Origin: Streptomyces griseoluteus
GTDB lineage: Bacteria > Actinomycetota > Actinomycetes > Streptomycetales > Streptomycetaceae
NCBI GenBank assembly: GCA_000717735.1
Contig: JOBE01000041.1
Location: 26,781 to 90,780 of the forward strand
DNA length: 64,000 nucleotides
Direction: 5' to 3'
Part shown: in pieces, positions 43,245 to 51,705 of the stretch
Layout of the letters: every line of letters starts with the position of its first letter
Position numbering within the stretch: the stretch's first letter is position 1
Notes under the pieces: model-generated
The model's input: only the letters and a program-made list of their open reading frames with translations
Told to the model about the DNA's origin: nothing
The model's database searches: none
Made by a program: the position numbers and the translations under genes

Positions 43245-44045
43245 ATGCGACAGGTCACGCGCAAGGGTCTCATCACCGTCGCGGCCGCCGGAGGCGTCTT
43301 CGCCGCCGTCGGCGGCGGATACGCGCACGCCGATTCCGGTGCGAACGGTACGGCCACGAACTCCCCGGGCGTCGCGTCCGGAAACTCCGTCCAGGTCCCG
43401 GTGCACGTACCGGTGAACGCCTGCGGGAACACCGTCAACGTCGTCGGACTGCTGAATCCGGCGATGGGCAACTCCTGTGCCAACACCTCCAAGCCGGGCG
43501 GCGACTCCGCCGCCGGCGGGCACACCAGCAACTCCCCGGGGGTGGCCTCCGGCAACACCGTCGAGGTGCCGGTCGACGTTCCGGTCAACGCGTGCGGCAA
43601 CAGCGTCACGGGCATCGGCCTGGGCAACGCCGCCGGGGGCAACGACTGCGCGAACGGCGGGGACACCGGATACGGGGAGGAGGAGCCGGGTAACCCTGGC
43701 AATCCCGGGAACCCCGGCAATCCGGGTAACCCCGGAAACCCGGGTAATCCTGGGAACCCCGGCAATCCGGGCACTCCCGGCACCCCGGGCACTCCCGGCA
43801 CCCCGGGCACTCCCGGTACTCCCGGTACTCCCGGTACTCCCGGTACTCCCGGCAACCCGGGTACGCCCGGCGGCCCCGGCGACGGCGGGTCCAATACTCC
43901 GGGTGAGCACGGTGTCACCCCGCCCCGCGCCCTGGAGGAGCTCGCCGAGACCGGATCCGGCCCGCTCGGCGTGATCATCCCCGCCGGTGCCGGTCTGCTG
44001 CTCGCCGGGTCGCTGATCTACCGGCGCGCCCGCAGCGCCGCCTGA
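43245..44045 (+). CDS. chpC: Long chaplin (ChpB/C type), sortase-anchored, with collagen-like linker
   Basis: Cell-wall-attached chaplin of 266 residues. Signal peptide to about residue 30; two chaplin domains (about 38-79 and 97-137), each with its Cys pair (60/78 and 117/135). Then a linker at 148-212 of repeated PGN and PGT triplets, the sortase signal LAETG at 233-237, a hydrophobic helix and a basic tail RRARSAA. Sortase would link it to peptidoglycan, anchoring the fibrous coat formed with short chaplins. The collagen-like linker is much longer and more regular than I recall in S. coelicolor ChpC. Position next to chpH matches the SCO1674-SCO1675 pair. ATG at 43245 (MRQVTRKGL). Confidence 0.93.
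   Translation: MRQVTRKGLITVAAAGGVFAAVGGGYAHADSGANGTATNSPGVASGNSVQVPVHVPVNACGNTVNVVGLLNPAMGNSCANTSKPGGDSAAGGHTSNSPGVASGNTVEVPVDVPVNACGNSVTGIGLGNAAGGNDCANGGDTGYGEEEPGNPGNPGNPGNPGNPGNPGNPGNPGNPGTPGTPGTPGTPGTPGTPGTPGTPGTPGNPGTPGGPGDGGSNTPGEHGVTPPRALEELAETGSGPLGVIIPAGAGLLLAGSLIYRRARSAA
43686..43880 (+). repeat. Triplet-coding tandem repeat in the long chaplin gene
   Basis: Degenerate 9-base units encoding Gly-Asn-Pro, then Gly-Thr-Pro, fill about 195 bases. Codons alternate (ggtaac/ggcaat, ccgggc/cccggt), but the block GGTACTCCC is repeated almost exactly near 43815-43850, so length changes by slippage are likely between strains. Confidence 0.85.
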
Positions 44046-44072
44046 GCCCGCCCCGCGTCACGCACCACGCAC

Positions 44073-44099
44073 AGGGGCCCCGCACACCGCGGGGCCCCT
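44073..44099. terminator. Hairpin terminator after the long chaplin
   Basis: AGGGGCCCCGC-ACACC-GCGGGGCCCCT, perfect 11-bp stem followed by TCTCGTCG, between the chaplin stop and the convergent DUF5703 stop; serves both. Confidence 0.85.
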
Positions 44100-44116
44100 T
44101 CTCGTCGTCGGTCCGG

Positions 44117-44305
44117 CTACCAGGTCGGCCGGAGCTGGCGGATGATCCGCCGCCTCAGCCGCACTCTGCGGCTCCCGTCCCGGTGCAGGCTCAGACGGTC
44201 CAACTCCCAGTGTCCGTACTCGGCATGGTCGGTCAGCAGCCGCGTCGCCTCCTTGCGGGAGACACCGCGCGGCACGTACACGTCGACAAATTCGTATTCC
44301 GGCAT
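44117..44305 (-). CDS. DUF5703-family small protein
   Basis: Protein of 62 residues, highly basic in its C-terminal half (RRVRLRRRIIRQLRPTW). It matches the actinobacterial DUF5703 family by EYEFVDVYVPRGVSRKEATRLLTDHAEYGHWELDRL. Function unknown. Convergent with the chaplin gene and divergent from the next hypothetical gene, 47 bases away. Confidence 0.85.
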   Translation of the reverse strand: MPEYEFVDVYVPRGVSRKEATRLLTDHAEYGHWELDRLSLHRDGSRRVRLRRRIIRQLRPTW

Positions 44306-44352
44306 CGCATCTATTGTGCGGGCACCGGCCCGGTACGGATAGCGTCTGTCCC

Positions 44353-45015
44353 ATGTCTGATGCTGCGCAGCCCACCGCTGCCGAGGTACGTGCCGCCGCC
44401 GAGGCGGTCAAAGCCGCACTGGACCGTCACCTCGCGGCGGTCGAACGCCGCTCGGGGGACGACGACACGGCCGTCTACGAAGCCTTCAACGCCCTCGCCA
44501 CGGCGGCCGAGGCGTACGACGAAATCCTCTACGACCGCTACGACGAGGTCACTCCCTTCGAGATCCCCGGAGCCGACGGCGCCCTGCCGCCGTACGCCGG
44601 ACCTGACGAACCGCACGCCCTCAGCGTCCTGATCCGCCGCGACTACGCCGTGGCCGAACCGCAACGACTGCTCGCCCAGGCACGCCGGATCGCCGAGATC
44701 GACGGCGAGCCGGACACCACCGGGCCGGCCGCCAGGGCCGGCGTCTCGCCGCTCGCCGCCCTCGGGGTGCTCTTCGGTGAGTACGAACCGGACGAGATCG
44801 CCTCCCGGCACAAGGAGTTCGGTCTGGAGGAGGGCGACTCCACGCTCTGGGTCACCGCCGCCGAAGAGCTTCCGGAGCCGGGGGAGTGGCTCACCGCCCC
44901 CTTCGAGCACGCCGACCCGGAGCGGATCGTCTGCCGCTTCGACGTCAGCTCCGTCTTCGACGAGGACGACGAGGACGATCACGAGGAGGAAGGGGCCGGC
45001 GGCTCCGACTCCTGA
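44353..45015 (+). CDS. Conserved hypothetical protein, acidic
   Basis: Acidic cytoplasmic protein of 220 residues that I recognise only as a conserved Streptomyces hypothetical near the chaplins. The N-terminal half is a helical bundle (AEVRAAAEAVKAALDRHLAAVERRSG ... EAFNALATAAEAYDEILYDRYDEVTPFEI). The C-terminus is very acidic (FDEDDEDDHEEEG). It has no membrane segment or catalytic motif. Start ATG at 44353 (MSDAAQPTAAE) is chosen because the upstream extension overlaps the DUF5703 promoter. A very strong terminator follows. Confidence 0.82.
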   Translation: MSDAAQPTAAEVRAAAEAVKAALDRHLAAVERRSGDDDTAVYEAFNALATAAEAYDEILYDRYDEVTPFEIPGADGALPPYAGPDEPHALSVLIRRDYAVAEPQRLLAQARRIAEIDGEPDTTGPAARAGVSPLAALGVLFGEYEPDEIASRHKEFGLEEGDSTLWVTAAEELPEPGEWLTAPFEHADPERIVCRFDVSSVFDEDDEDDHEEEGAGGSDS

Positions 45016-45022
45016 GGGGGAG

Positions 45023-45070
45023 ACGGCGGAGGGCCGGGACACCACGATCGGTGTCCCGGCCCTCCGCCGT
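45023..45070. terminator. 21-bp perfect stem-loop terminator
   Basis: Arms 45023-45043 and 45050-45070 are exact reverse complements over 21 bases (core GGAGGGCCGGGACACC), with loop ACGATC. It lies between convergent genes and serves both strands. Confidence 0.9.
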
Positions 45071-45086
45071 TCCGCCCCGGCCGGAG

Positions 45087-45137
45087 CTACCCCTCGGCCG
45101 GAGCTACTCCTCGGGTGTGGCTACTCCTCGGGTGTGG
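45087..45137. repeat. 17-bp tandem repeat across the end of the RecD-like gene
   Basis: CTACTCCTCGGGTGTGG occurs exactly twice (45104-45120, 45121-45137), with a degenerate third unit at 45087-45103. Each unit begins with CTA, a TAG stop on the minus strand. The gene's last codons (ATPEE, stop) are thus copied after its stop, so a slip in unit number would not lengthen the protein. Confidence 0.75.
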
Positions 45138-47355
45138 CGAGAAGCCCTTCCAGCAGCGGCCGCAGCCGCGTCGTGCGCTCCGGAGCCGTCCCCTCGGCCA
45201 CCGCGCGGGCCAGCGCCTGGTCCACGCCGTGCACGACCGACAGATGGCGCTCCGCGCGGCCGAAGGCCGTGTACACCCATGGCCGGCTCAGGCCCCCGGC
45301 GGCGTCCCCGGGCAGCACCACGACCACCGCGGGCCAGCGCGCCCCGGCAGCCTGGTGCGCGGTGAGCGCCCATCCGTGCCGCAGCGCGGACTCCACCCGC
45401 TCCTTCGGTACGAGGAGCTCCTCGTCCCCGCACCGCAGCCGCAGCCCCTCGGCGTCCGCCGAAAGCACCGTGCCCGTCACCGTACGGCCCGGTGCAGGCG
45501 CGTAAGCCACCCGGTCCCCGATGTCGTAGCCGCCGAACCGGCCGGGGCCCGGGTTGAGCCGCTGCTTCAGGGCGGCGTTCAGCGCGCGCGTACCGGCCGA
45601 TCCGCCGTGGCCGACCGTCACGACCTGCGTCTGCTCGGGCGGCACCCCGATCGCCCGCGGCACCGAGTCGGCCACCAGCTGGACCGTACGGTGCACGGCC
45701 TCGCCGGCGTCCCGCACCGGGACGATCACGATCTCCTTGCCGGGAGCCTCGACCTGGTTCAGCTCCCCGGCGCCGATGCCCGACACCAGCTCGCCGAGCG
45801 GCCCCGGGTCGGGCAGGCGCGAGGCGATCCGCGGGCACACCCGGGCCGCGAGCAGGTCCCCGAAGACCTGGCCGGCACCCGGCGCGCCGAGCACCTCAGG
45901 GTCGCCGCTCAGCACCAGACGGCAACCGTCGGGCAGCGACTCCACGAGCGTCGCGGCCGCCTCCACGTCCAGCTGCGGCGCGTCGAGGACCACGAGGAGG
46001 TCCAGGGCGAGGGCGCCCTCCTCGTCGCGGCCGGGACCGGCGGCCCCGGAGAGCAGGTCGGCGACCGTGACCACGCCCACCCCGTCGGCCGCCGTGGCGC
46101 GCCGTCCGCCGTCCGCGTGGACGGCGACCAGGGCGCGCAGGCCACGGGCGCGGGCCGCCGCGACGAGCGCCACCGGCTCGGCGCGGGACGCCTCGCCGCC
46201 CGTGTGCAGCACGAGACCGTGAGCGCCGGAAGCCCGCTCAAGCTCGGAGCCGTCCCAGTCCGCCGCCGTCACCGTCCTGACCAGCCGGGACAGGGCGTCC
46301 GCGAGGCTTTCCTCCGCCAGCGCGTACCGCTCGAGGCCGAGCAGCACGGGCGCTGCCGGCTCCTCGGCGACGGCCGCCGCGGGCTCTGCGCCTTCGTCGT
46401 CCTCTTCGGCAGCTTCCTCGGCCGGCTCCTCCTCCTGGAAGACGAGGACCGCGCCGGCCGAGACCGCCTCGTCGACCGCGGCCTCCGGGTCGGGCACCGC
46501 GTGCCCGGTGAGTCCGGCGCGCACGGCCCCGATGTCCAGCGCCGTGTGTCCCTGGAGCGCGGCCCGCTCCAGGAGCCAGACGGTGAGGGCGACCGTCCGG
46601 CGCGGATCGTCCGGGCCGCACGCCGGGCCGAGCAGGGCCCGCGCGAAGCCGTCGGCCTGCTCCGGGCGCACTCCGGGCACCGCGAGCAGCTGCCACGGGT
46701 CGTCGAGCAGCGCGGCGGCCGCGCCGTCGCCGAGTACGGCGGCGACCTGTCCGGCAAGCGCCTCGGGGGCGCCGCCCTTGCTCAGGACCTCCCGCACGGC
46801 GGCCGTGGTGCCGGGCGCGGGTGCGGCCGCCGGCAGCGGTGCGGCGGGCCGCGCGGTCACGGCCGGGGCCGCCTCGGGCGCGGGGCGCCGGGGCGCCGGC
46901 TCGGGAGCCTCGTAGAACGCGGTGCCGGAGGCGGCGCCGCCCTCCACGGCCCGTACGGCCGCGAGCAGGTCGGCCGCCGTTCCGCTCAGCTTGGCGCCGC
47001 TTGCCAGGGGCCCCTCCTTCTCGGCCTTCCGCGCCTCGATCCTGGCCCGCAGCTCCCGCTGCGCGGCGAGCTCGGCCTGCGCGTCGCTCAACTCGGGCGC
47101 GTCGGCGGGCTTCTCAGCGTCGGGCTGCGGCTTCTCGGCGTCGGCCTGCGGCTCCTCGACGGCGGTGCCGGGCTCCTCCGCGGCGGTGCCGGGCTCCTCG
47201 GCGGAACCCGGGTCCCCGGCCGCGGCCGACTCCCCGGCCGCGGCCGGCTCCTCTGGCGCGTCGGGCTCCGGGGCCGGGGCCTCGGCGGCTCCGTCCCGCA
47301 GGTCCTCGGCGGGTTCCACGGCCTCGGGCGCGGTCTCCCCGGAAGGCTCGGTCAC
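45121..47355 (-). CDS. RecD2-like helicase homologue with degenerate ATPase motifs
   Basis: Protein of 744 residues: an acidic Ala/Glu/Pro-rich region (1-115), a middle with helix-hairpin-helix (LLDDPWQLLAVPGVRPEQADGFA, 217-239), a winged-helix-like section, and a SF1 RecD2-like region. Walker A, expected as GGPGTGKT, reads HTGGEASRA (384-392) with no Lys. Walker B reads LDLLVVLDAPQLD (452-464), with Ala for the catalytic Glu. The motif RLVLSGDPEVLG is kept. The C-terminal UvrD-like motif reads ALTAHQAAGARWPAVVVV, where active RecD2 has HKSQG. Probably a non-catalytic DNA-binding relative. GTG start overlaps the aldo-keto reductase stop by 4 bp. Confidence 0.82.
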   Translation of the reverse strand: MTEPSGETAPEAVEPAEDLRDGAAEAPAPEPDAPEEPAAAGESAAAGDPGSAEEPGTAAEEPGTAVEEPQADAEKPQPDAEKPADAPELSDAQAELAAQRELRARIEARKAEKEGPLASGAKLSGTAADLLAAVRAVEGGAASGTAFYEAPEPAPRRPAPEAAPAVTARPAAPLPAAAPAPGTTAAVREVLSKGGAPEALAGQVAAVLGDGAAAALLDDPWQLLAVPGVRPEQADGFARALLGPACGPDDPRRTVALTVWLLERAALQGHTALDIGAVRAGLTGHAVPDPEAAVDEAVSAGAVLVFQEEEPAEEAAEEDDEGAEPAAAVAEEPAAPVLLGLERYALAEESLADALSRLVRTVTAADWDGSELERASGAHGLVLHTGGEASRAEPVALVAAARARGLRALVAVHADGGRRATAADGVGVVTVADLLSGAAGPGRDEEGALALDLLVVLDAPQLDVEAAATLVESLPDGCRLVLSGDPEVLGAPGAGQVFGDLLAARVCPRIASRLPDPGPLGELVSGIGAGELNQVEAPGKEIVIVPVRDAGEAVHRTVQLVADSVPRAIGVPPEQTQVVTVGHGGSAGTRALNAALKQRLNPGPGRFGGYDIGDRVAYAPAPGRTVTGTVLSADAEGLRLRCGDEELLVPKERVESALRHGWALTAHQAAGARWPAVVVVLPGDAAGGLSRPWVYTAFGRAERHLSVVHGVDQALARAVAEGTAPERTTRLRPLLEGLLATPEE

Positions 47356-48329
47356 AAGGTGCTCCAGTCGTGATCCGGATAGCGGTGCACGGGCGCCGAC
47401 ACATCGTCCAGCGCCCGACAGATCTCGTCAGGAAGACTAAGGGTCTCCACCGACAACGCGGCCGTGAGCTGCCGTGCCGTGCGCGCGCCGACGATCGGCG
47501 CGGTCACCCCCGGCCGGTCGCGGACCCAGGCGAGCGCCACGTGCAGGGGGGTCGTCGCGAGGCCGTCGGCCGCCGTCGCGACCGCGTCCACGATCCGGCT
47601 CGCCGGTTCGTCCAGGTACGGCTCCACGAACGGCGCCATCGTCTCCGACGCGCCCCGCGAGTCCGACGGGGTACCGCTGCGGTACTTGCCCGTCAGGACC
47701 CCGCGCCCCAGCGGCGAGGAGGGCAGCAGGCCCATCCCGAGGTCCTGGGCGGCCGGCAGGACCTCGCGTTCCACGCCCCGCTGGAGCAGCGAGTACTCGA
47801 GCTGCGCCCCCGCGAGCCGGGTCCGGTCCCCGCCGAGCTGCCAGGTGCCCGCCTTGGCGAGCTGCCAGCCGCAGAAGTTCGCCACGCCCGCGTACCGCGC
47901 GCGCCCGCTGCGTACGGCTATGTCGAGTGCCTGGAGGGACTCCTCCAGGGGCGTGTACGGGTCGAAGGCGTGCAGCTGCCACAGGTCGACGTGGTCGGTG
48001 CCGAGCCGGGCGAGGGAGGCGTCGAGCGCGGCGAGGAGGTGCCCGCGCGAGCCGTCCGTGCGCCGGTCGGGGTCCGGCACGCTGCCCGCCTTGGTCGACA
48101 GGACGAGTTCCTGCCGGGGGACGAGCCGCTCCATGAGACGCCCCAGCAGATACTCCGCCTCGCCCCCGCCGTACACGTCGGCGGTGTCCACGAGCGTGCC
48201 GCCCGCGTCCCAGAACGTCTTCAACTGCTCGGCGGCGTCGTGCTCGTCGGTGTCCCGGCCCCAGGTGAGGGTGCCGAGTCCGATGCGCGACACACGCAGG
48301 CCGGTACGTCCGAGATGCCTCTGCTCCAT
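47352..48329 (-). CDS. Aldo/keto reductase
   Basis: NADPH-dependent aldo-keto reductase of 325 residues. Motifs are LVDTADVYGGGEAEYLLGR (catalytic Asp and Tyr), the Lys in LSTKAG, DLWQLHAFDPYTPLEE (catalytic His) and cofactor loop TAPIVGARTARQL. The ATG giving MEQRHLGRTGLRVSRIGLGT is the standard family start; the upstream reading is Arg-rich noise. Its stop overlaps the start of the RecD-like gene, so the two form a transcription unit despite unrelated functions. Substrate unknown. Confidence 0.92.
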   Translation of the reverse strand: MEQRHLGRTGLRVSRIGLGTLTWGRDTDEHDAAEQLKTFWDAGGTLVDTADVYGGGEAEYLLGRLMERLVPRQELVLSTKAGSVPDPDRRTDGSRGHLLAALDASLARLGTDHVDLWQLHAFDPYTPLEESLQALDIAVRSGRARYAGVANFCGWQLAKAGTWQLGGDRTRLAGAQLEYSLLQRGVEREVLPAAQDLGMGLLPSSPLGRGVLTGKYRSGTPSDSRGASETMAPFVEPYLDEPASRIVDAVATAADGLATTPLHVALAWVRDRPGVTAPIVGARTARQLTAALSVETLSLPDEICRALDDVSAPVHRYPDHDWSTL

Positions 48330-48459
48330 GGGCGCGAGATTACTGGCCAGGGCACCACGCGGAGAGAGCCTGTGGACAACCGCGTCCTGACGGATCGCCC
48401 GACCGCGCGCTAGAGTCCGGGCCACAAGGACGTTACCGATGGGTAAGGGGTGCGTGGAC

Positions 48460-49509
48460 ATGCGGCTCGGCATCAACCTCGGCTACTGGGGCGCCGGTAT
48501 GGACGGCGACAACCTCGCCGTCGCCCAGGAGGCGGACCGCCTCGGCTACGACGTCTGCTGGGCCGCCGAGGCCTACGGCTCCGACGCCCCCACCGTCCTC
48601 GCCTGGGTCGCGGCGAAGACCGAGCGGATCGACGTCGGCTCCGCGATCATGCAGATCCCCGCCCGGCAGCCCGCCATGACGGCGATGACCGCCGCCACCC
48701 TCGACTCGCTCACCGGCGGCCGCTTCCGCCTGGGCCTCGGCGTCTCGGGGCCCCAGGTCTCCGAGGGCTGGTACGGCGTGAAGTTCGACAAGCCGCTCGC
48801 CCGGACCCGCGAGTACGTCGAGATCGTCCGCAAGGCCATGTCGCGCGAGCGCCTCACCCACGACGGCGAGCACTGGACGCTGCCGCTGCCCGGCGGCCCC
48901 GGCAAGCCGATCAAGCTCACGGTCCACCCGGAGCGCGAGCACATCCCGCTCTACATCGCCGCCATCGGCCCCAAGAACCTGGAGCAGACCGGCGAGATCG
49001 CCGACGGCGCCCTGCTGATCTTCCCCTCCGCCGCCCACCTGGAGGAGACCGCGCTCCGGCCGCTGCGCGCGGGTCGCGAGAAGGCCGGTCTGACGATGGA
49101 CGGCTTCGACGTCTGTCCCACCGTGCCGCTCGCCCTCGGCGAGGACGTCGGCGCCCTCGCCGACGTGTTCCGCCCGTACACCGCGCTCTACGTCGGCGGC
49201 ATGGGCAGCCGCAAGCAGAACTTCTACAACCAGCTCGCGCAGCGCATGGGCTACGAGAAGGAGGCCGCCGAGATCCAGGACAAGTACCTGGCCGGCGACA
49301 AGACCGGCGCCGCGGCCGCCGTGCCCCACAGCCTGATCGACCAGACGACCCTGCTGGGCTCCGTCGAGCGGATCGCCGACCGGATGACGGGCTACGCCGA
49401 GGCCGGGGTCACCACCCTCACCCTCGCCCCGGCCGGCTTCACCCTGGACGAGCGGGTGGCGGCCCTGCGGGCGGGCGTGGAGGCCATGGAGCGTGCGGGC
49501 CTCGCATAA
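48460..49509 (+). CDS. LLM-class F420-dependent oxidoreductase
   Basis: Luciferase-like TIM-barrel oxidoreductase of 349 residues. The F420-group hallmarks are MRLGINLGYWGAG, DVCWAAEAYGSDAPTVLAWVAAKTERIDVGSAIMQIPARQPA and GRFRLGLGVSGPQVSEGWYG, with the C-terminal GFTLDERVAALRAGVEAM. It uses the deazaflavin F420, which Streptomyces makes, to reduce an unknown substrate. ATG at 48460 is the family start. Divergent from the aldo-keto reductase; followed by a perfect hairpin at 49523. Confidence 0.92.
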   Translation: MRLGINLGYWGAGMDGDNLAVAQEADRLGYDVCWAAEAYGSDAPTVLAWVAAKTERIDVGSAIMQIPARQPAMTAMTAATLDSLTGGRFRLGLGVSGPQVSEGWYGVKFDKPLARTREYVEIVRKAMSRERLTHDGEHWTLPLPGGPGKPIKLTVHPEREHIPLYIAAIGPKNLEQTGEIADGALLIFPSAAHLEETALRPLRAGREKAGLTMDGFDVCPTVPLALGEDVGALADVFRPYTALYVGGMGSRKQNFYNQLAQRMGYEKEAAEIQDKYLAGDKTGAAAAVPHSLIDQTTLLGSVERIADRMTGYAEAGVTTLTLAPAGFTLDERVAALRAGVEAMERAGLA

Positions 49510-49522
49510 CGCGGGGGAGGCG

Positions 49523-49545
49523 TTCACCCGCGTTACGCGGGTGAA
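49523..49545 (+). terminator. Perfect hairpin after the F420 oxidoreductase
   Basis: TTCACCCGCG-TTA-CGCGGGTGAA, 10-bp stem 14 bases after the stop. No U-run. The rest of the 250-base gap to the ferritin-like gene shows nothing else recognisable. Confidence 0.7.
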
Positions 49546-49759
49546 CCTCGAAGTCTGCGGCCGTGGTGGGGGCTCGGGGGTCTTCCCCGCCACGGCCGTC
49601 ATGCAGCACAACGGCTCCGCGGGGCCCGCGGTTACGCCCCCGGGGCTCACTCTTTCGGCCGAGTCGTACGGCCCTCCTGTTGCCCGCCGCCCCGGACCGC
49701 ACTTGACTCGTGGTCCCGGGGGCGTACGGAGTGCGGACACGCGCACGGAGGTGGCGGCG

Positions 49760-50545
49760 ATGCTCACGGCCAGGAGCCTGTTCCAGGAAATCATCGACAA
49801 CGACGAGTCCTTCCAGCTCTTCTGTTCCATCGCGGCGAGCGGAGAGACCCAGGGCGGCTGGGAGAACGCCCGGATCGCGGCCCTCGTCGCGCCCGGCATG
49901 CGGGACCTCACGCCCAAGATCACCCGGCACGGCGCCGACGAGGACAAGCACGGCCGGATCTTCAACGCGTTGATGAAGAAGCGCGGCCTCGAACCCGTCC
50001 CCGTACCGCCCGACACCGACTACACGATGCTCCTCGAACAGCGCGGCATCGGTCTCGCGCACGACAAGCTGCGCCAGGACGAGCCGCTGACCGAGCGGGA
50101 CGTCGTCGTCTACCTCGCCCACAGCCGGGTCACCGAGCAGCGTGCCGCCGACCAGATGGACATGCTCGTGACGTACTTCGGGGACCACCCCGAACTCGGC
50201 AGGGCCATCCACATGATCGACAACGACGAGGCGAACCACCTCGCCTACTGTCACGAGGAGCTGCTCCGCCTCGCCAGCGCGGGCCACGGCCGGCTCATCC
50301 AGCGGACCCTGCGCGAGTCCGCCCTCGTCGAGATCCAGGTCTACCGCGACGTCAGCCTCGCGGTGATGGGCCACATGGGCAGGATCCTGCGCTGGCCCCT
50401 CCCGAAGGCGCTCGCGCTCGCCGCCGGTATCCGCGGCATGTACGCGTACGAGCGCGCCGCGGGCTGGCACAAGATGGTCGACCTGCGGATGCCCGAGCGC
50501 CGCGACGCCCTCGGCGGGCCCGCGACCCCGGCCCCCGCCTTCTGA
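49760..50545 (+). CDS. Ferritin-like domain protein
   Basis: All-helical protein of 261 residues with di-iron-type motifs HGADEDKHGRIF and DNDEANHLAYCHEELL (ExxH pairs), typical of ferritin-like or rubrerythrin-related proteins. Its C-terminal half contains a helical extension (GHMGRILRWPLPKALALAAGIRGMYAYE) that may touch the membrane. Possible oxygenase or iron-dependent role; no substrate can be assigned. ATG start with GGAGGTGG 8 bases upstream. Ends convergent with corA. Confidence 0.85.
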   Translation: MLTARSLFQEIIDNDESFQLFCSIAASGETQGGWENARIAALVAPGMRDLTPKITRHGADEDKHGRIFNALMKKRGLEPVPVPPDTDYTMLLEQRGIGLAHDKLRQDEPLTERDVVVYLAHSRVTEQRAADQMDMLVTYFGDHPELGRAIHMIDNDEANHLAYCHEELLRLASAGHGRLIQRTLRESALVEIQVYRDVSLAVMGHMGRILRWPLPKALALAAGIRGMYAYERAAGWHKMVDLRMPERRDALGGPATPAPAF

Positions 50546-50618
50546 CCCCGCGCCCCACCCTCCGACCCCGCGCCCCGCCTTCCGACCCCGTGCCCCGACC
50601 GGAAGGCGGGGCAGGTGT

Positions 50619-51611
50619 TCACATCCAGCCGCGCCGCTTGAACTGCCGGTACAGCGTGAGGACGATGCCCGTCATCACGACGATCACCACCGGGTACGAG
50701 CCCACCCAGCGCAGCTCCGGCATGTGGTCGAAGTTCATGCCGTAGATCCCCGCGACCATCGTGGGCACCGCCGCCATGGCAGCCCACGCCGAGATCTTCC
50801 GCATGTCGTCGTTCTGCCGCACCCCCATCTGCGCGAGGTGGGCCGACAGGACGTCGGACAGGAGCCGGTCGAGGCCCTCCACCTGCTCGTTGGAGCGCAG
50901 CAGATGGTCGTTGACGTCCCGGAAGAACGGCTGGGACTGCTTGTTCACGAACGGCACCGTACCGGCCGTGAGCCGGGCCAGCGGTCCCGCGAGCGGACCG
51001 CTGGCCCGCCGGAACTCCAGGACCTGCCGCTTCGCCGTGTAGATCCGCTCCGCGGTGTTCGCCGGATTGCCGCCGGTGGGCGCGAAGACGTCCGCCTCCA
51101 GCTCCTCCAGGTCCACCTGGAGCTCGCCCGCCACCTCCAGGTAGTGGTCCACGATCGCGTCGCTCACCGCATACAGCACCGCCGTCGGCCCGTGCTTCAG
51201 CACCTCCGGGTCGGCCTCCAGACGCCGGCGCACCTGCGCGAGCGGCGCGCCCTCGCCGTGTCGGACCGTCACCACGAACGAGTCGCCCATGAACAGCATC
51301 AGTTCGCCCGAGGAGACCCGGTCGCTCTCCGGCTCGTAGATGATCGGCTTCAGCACCGCGAACAGCGAGTCGTCGTAGACCTCCAACTTGGGCCGCTGGT
51401 GGGCCTTGAGGGCGTCCTCGACGGCCAGCGGGTGCAGCTGGAACTCGGAGGCGACATGGGCGAACTCCGCCTCCGAGGGCTCGTGCAGCCCGACCCAGAG
51501 GAAGGCGTCCCCGGCGGCCCGCGCCTCGTCGAGCGCGTCCGAGAGGTCGGCGGGCCCGTCCGTGCGGCGTCCGTCCCGATAGATGGCAGAGTCCACGATC
51601 ACGGGCCGCAT
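50619..51611 (-). CDS. corA: CorA-family magnesium/cobalt transporter
   Basis: Transporter of 330 residues with a large cytoplasmic N-terminal funnel and two C-terminal helices. The selectivity signature GMNF lies in VAGIYGMNFDHMPEL at the end of the first helix. The periplasmic loop is short and the C-terminus basic (FKRRGWM), as in CorA. Moves Mg2+ (or Co2+/Ni2+) into the cell. The start ATG giving MRPVIVDSAIYRDG is chosen as usual for actinobacterial CorA; the phosphatase gene begins divergently 95 bases away. Confidence 0.93.
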   Translation of the reverse strand: MRPVIVDSAIYRDGRRTDGPADLSDALDEARAAGDAFLWVGLHEPSEAEFAHVASEFQLHPLAVEDALKAHQRPKLEVYDDSLFAVLKPIIYEPESDRVSSGELMLFMGDSFVVTVRHGEGAPLAQVRRRLEADPEVLKHGPTAVLYAVSDAIVDHYLEVAGELQVDLEELEADVFAPTGGNPANTAERIYTAKRQVLEFRRASGPLAGPLARLTAGTVPFVNKQSQPFFRDVNDHLLRSNEQVEGLDRLLSDVLSAHLAQMGVRQNDDMRKISAWAAMAAVPTMVAGIYGMNFDHMPELRWVGSYPVVIVVMTGIVLTLYRQFKRRGWM

Positions 51612-51705
51612 TCTCCCCCGAACGGCCCCGCCACGCACGCGTGCGGCCGTCCGGCCTCTCCACCTCCACCCCGGTTCCCCGGGGACACCGCCTACGCTGG
51701 CCGTC

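Noticed and set aside
43686..43880. Regular repeats that could be taken for a CRISPR array
   Set aside because: Units of 9 bases without spacers, in frame with Gly-x-Pro coding inside the chaplin.
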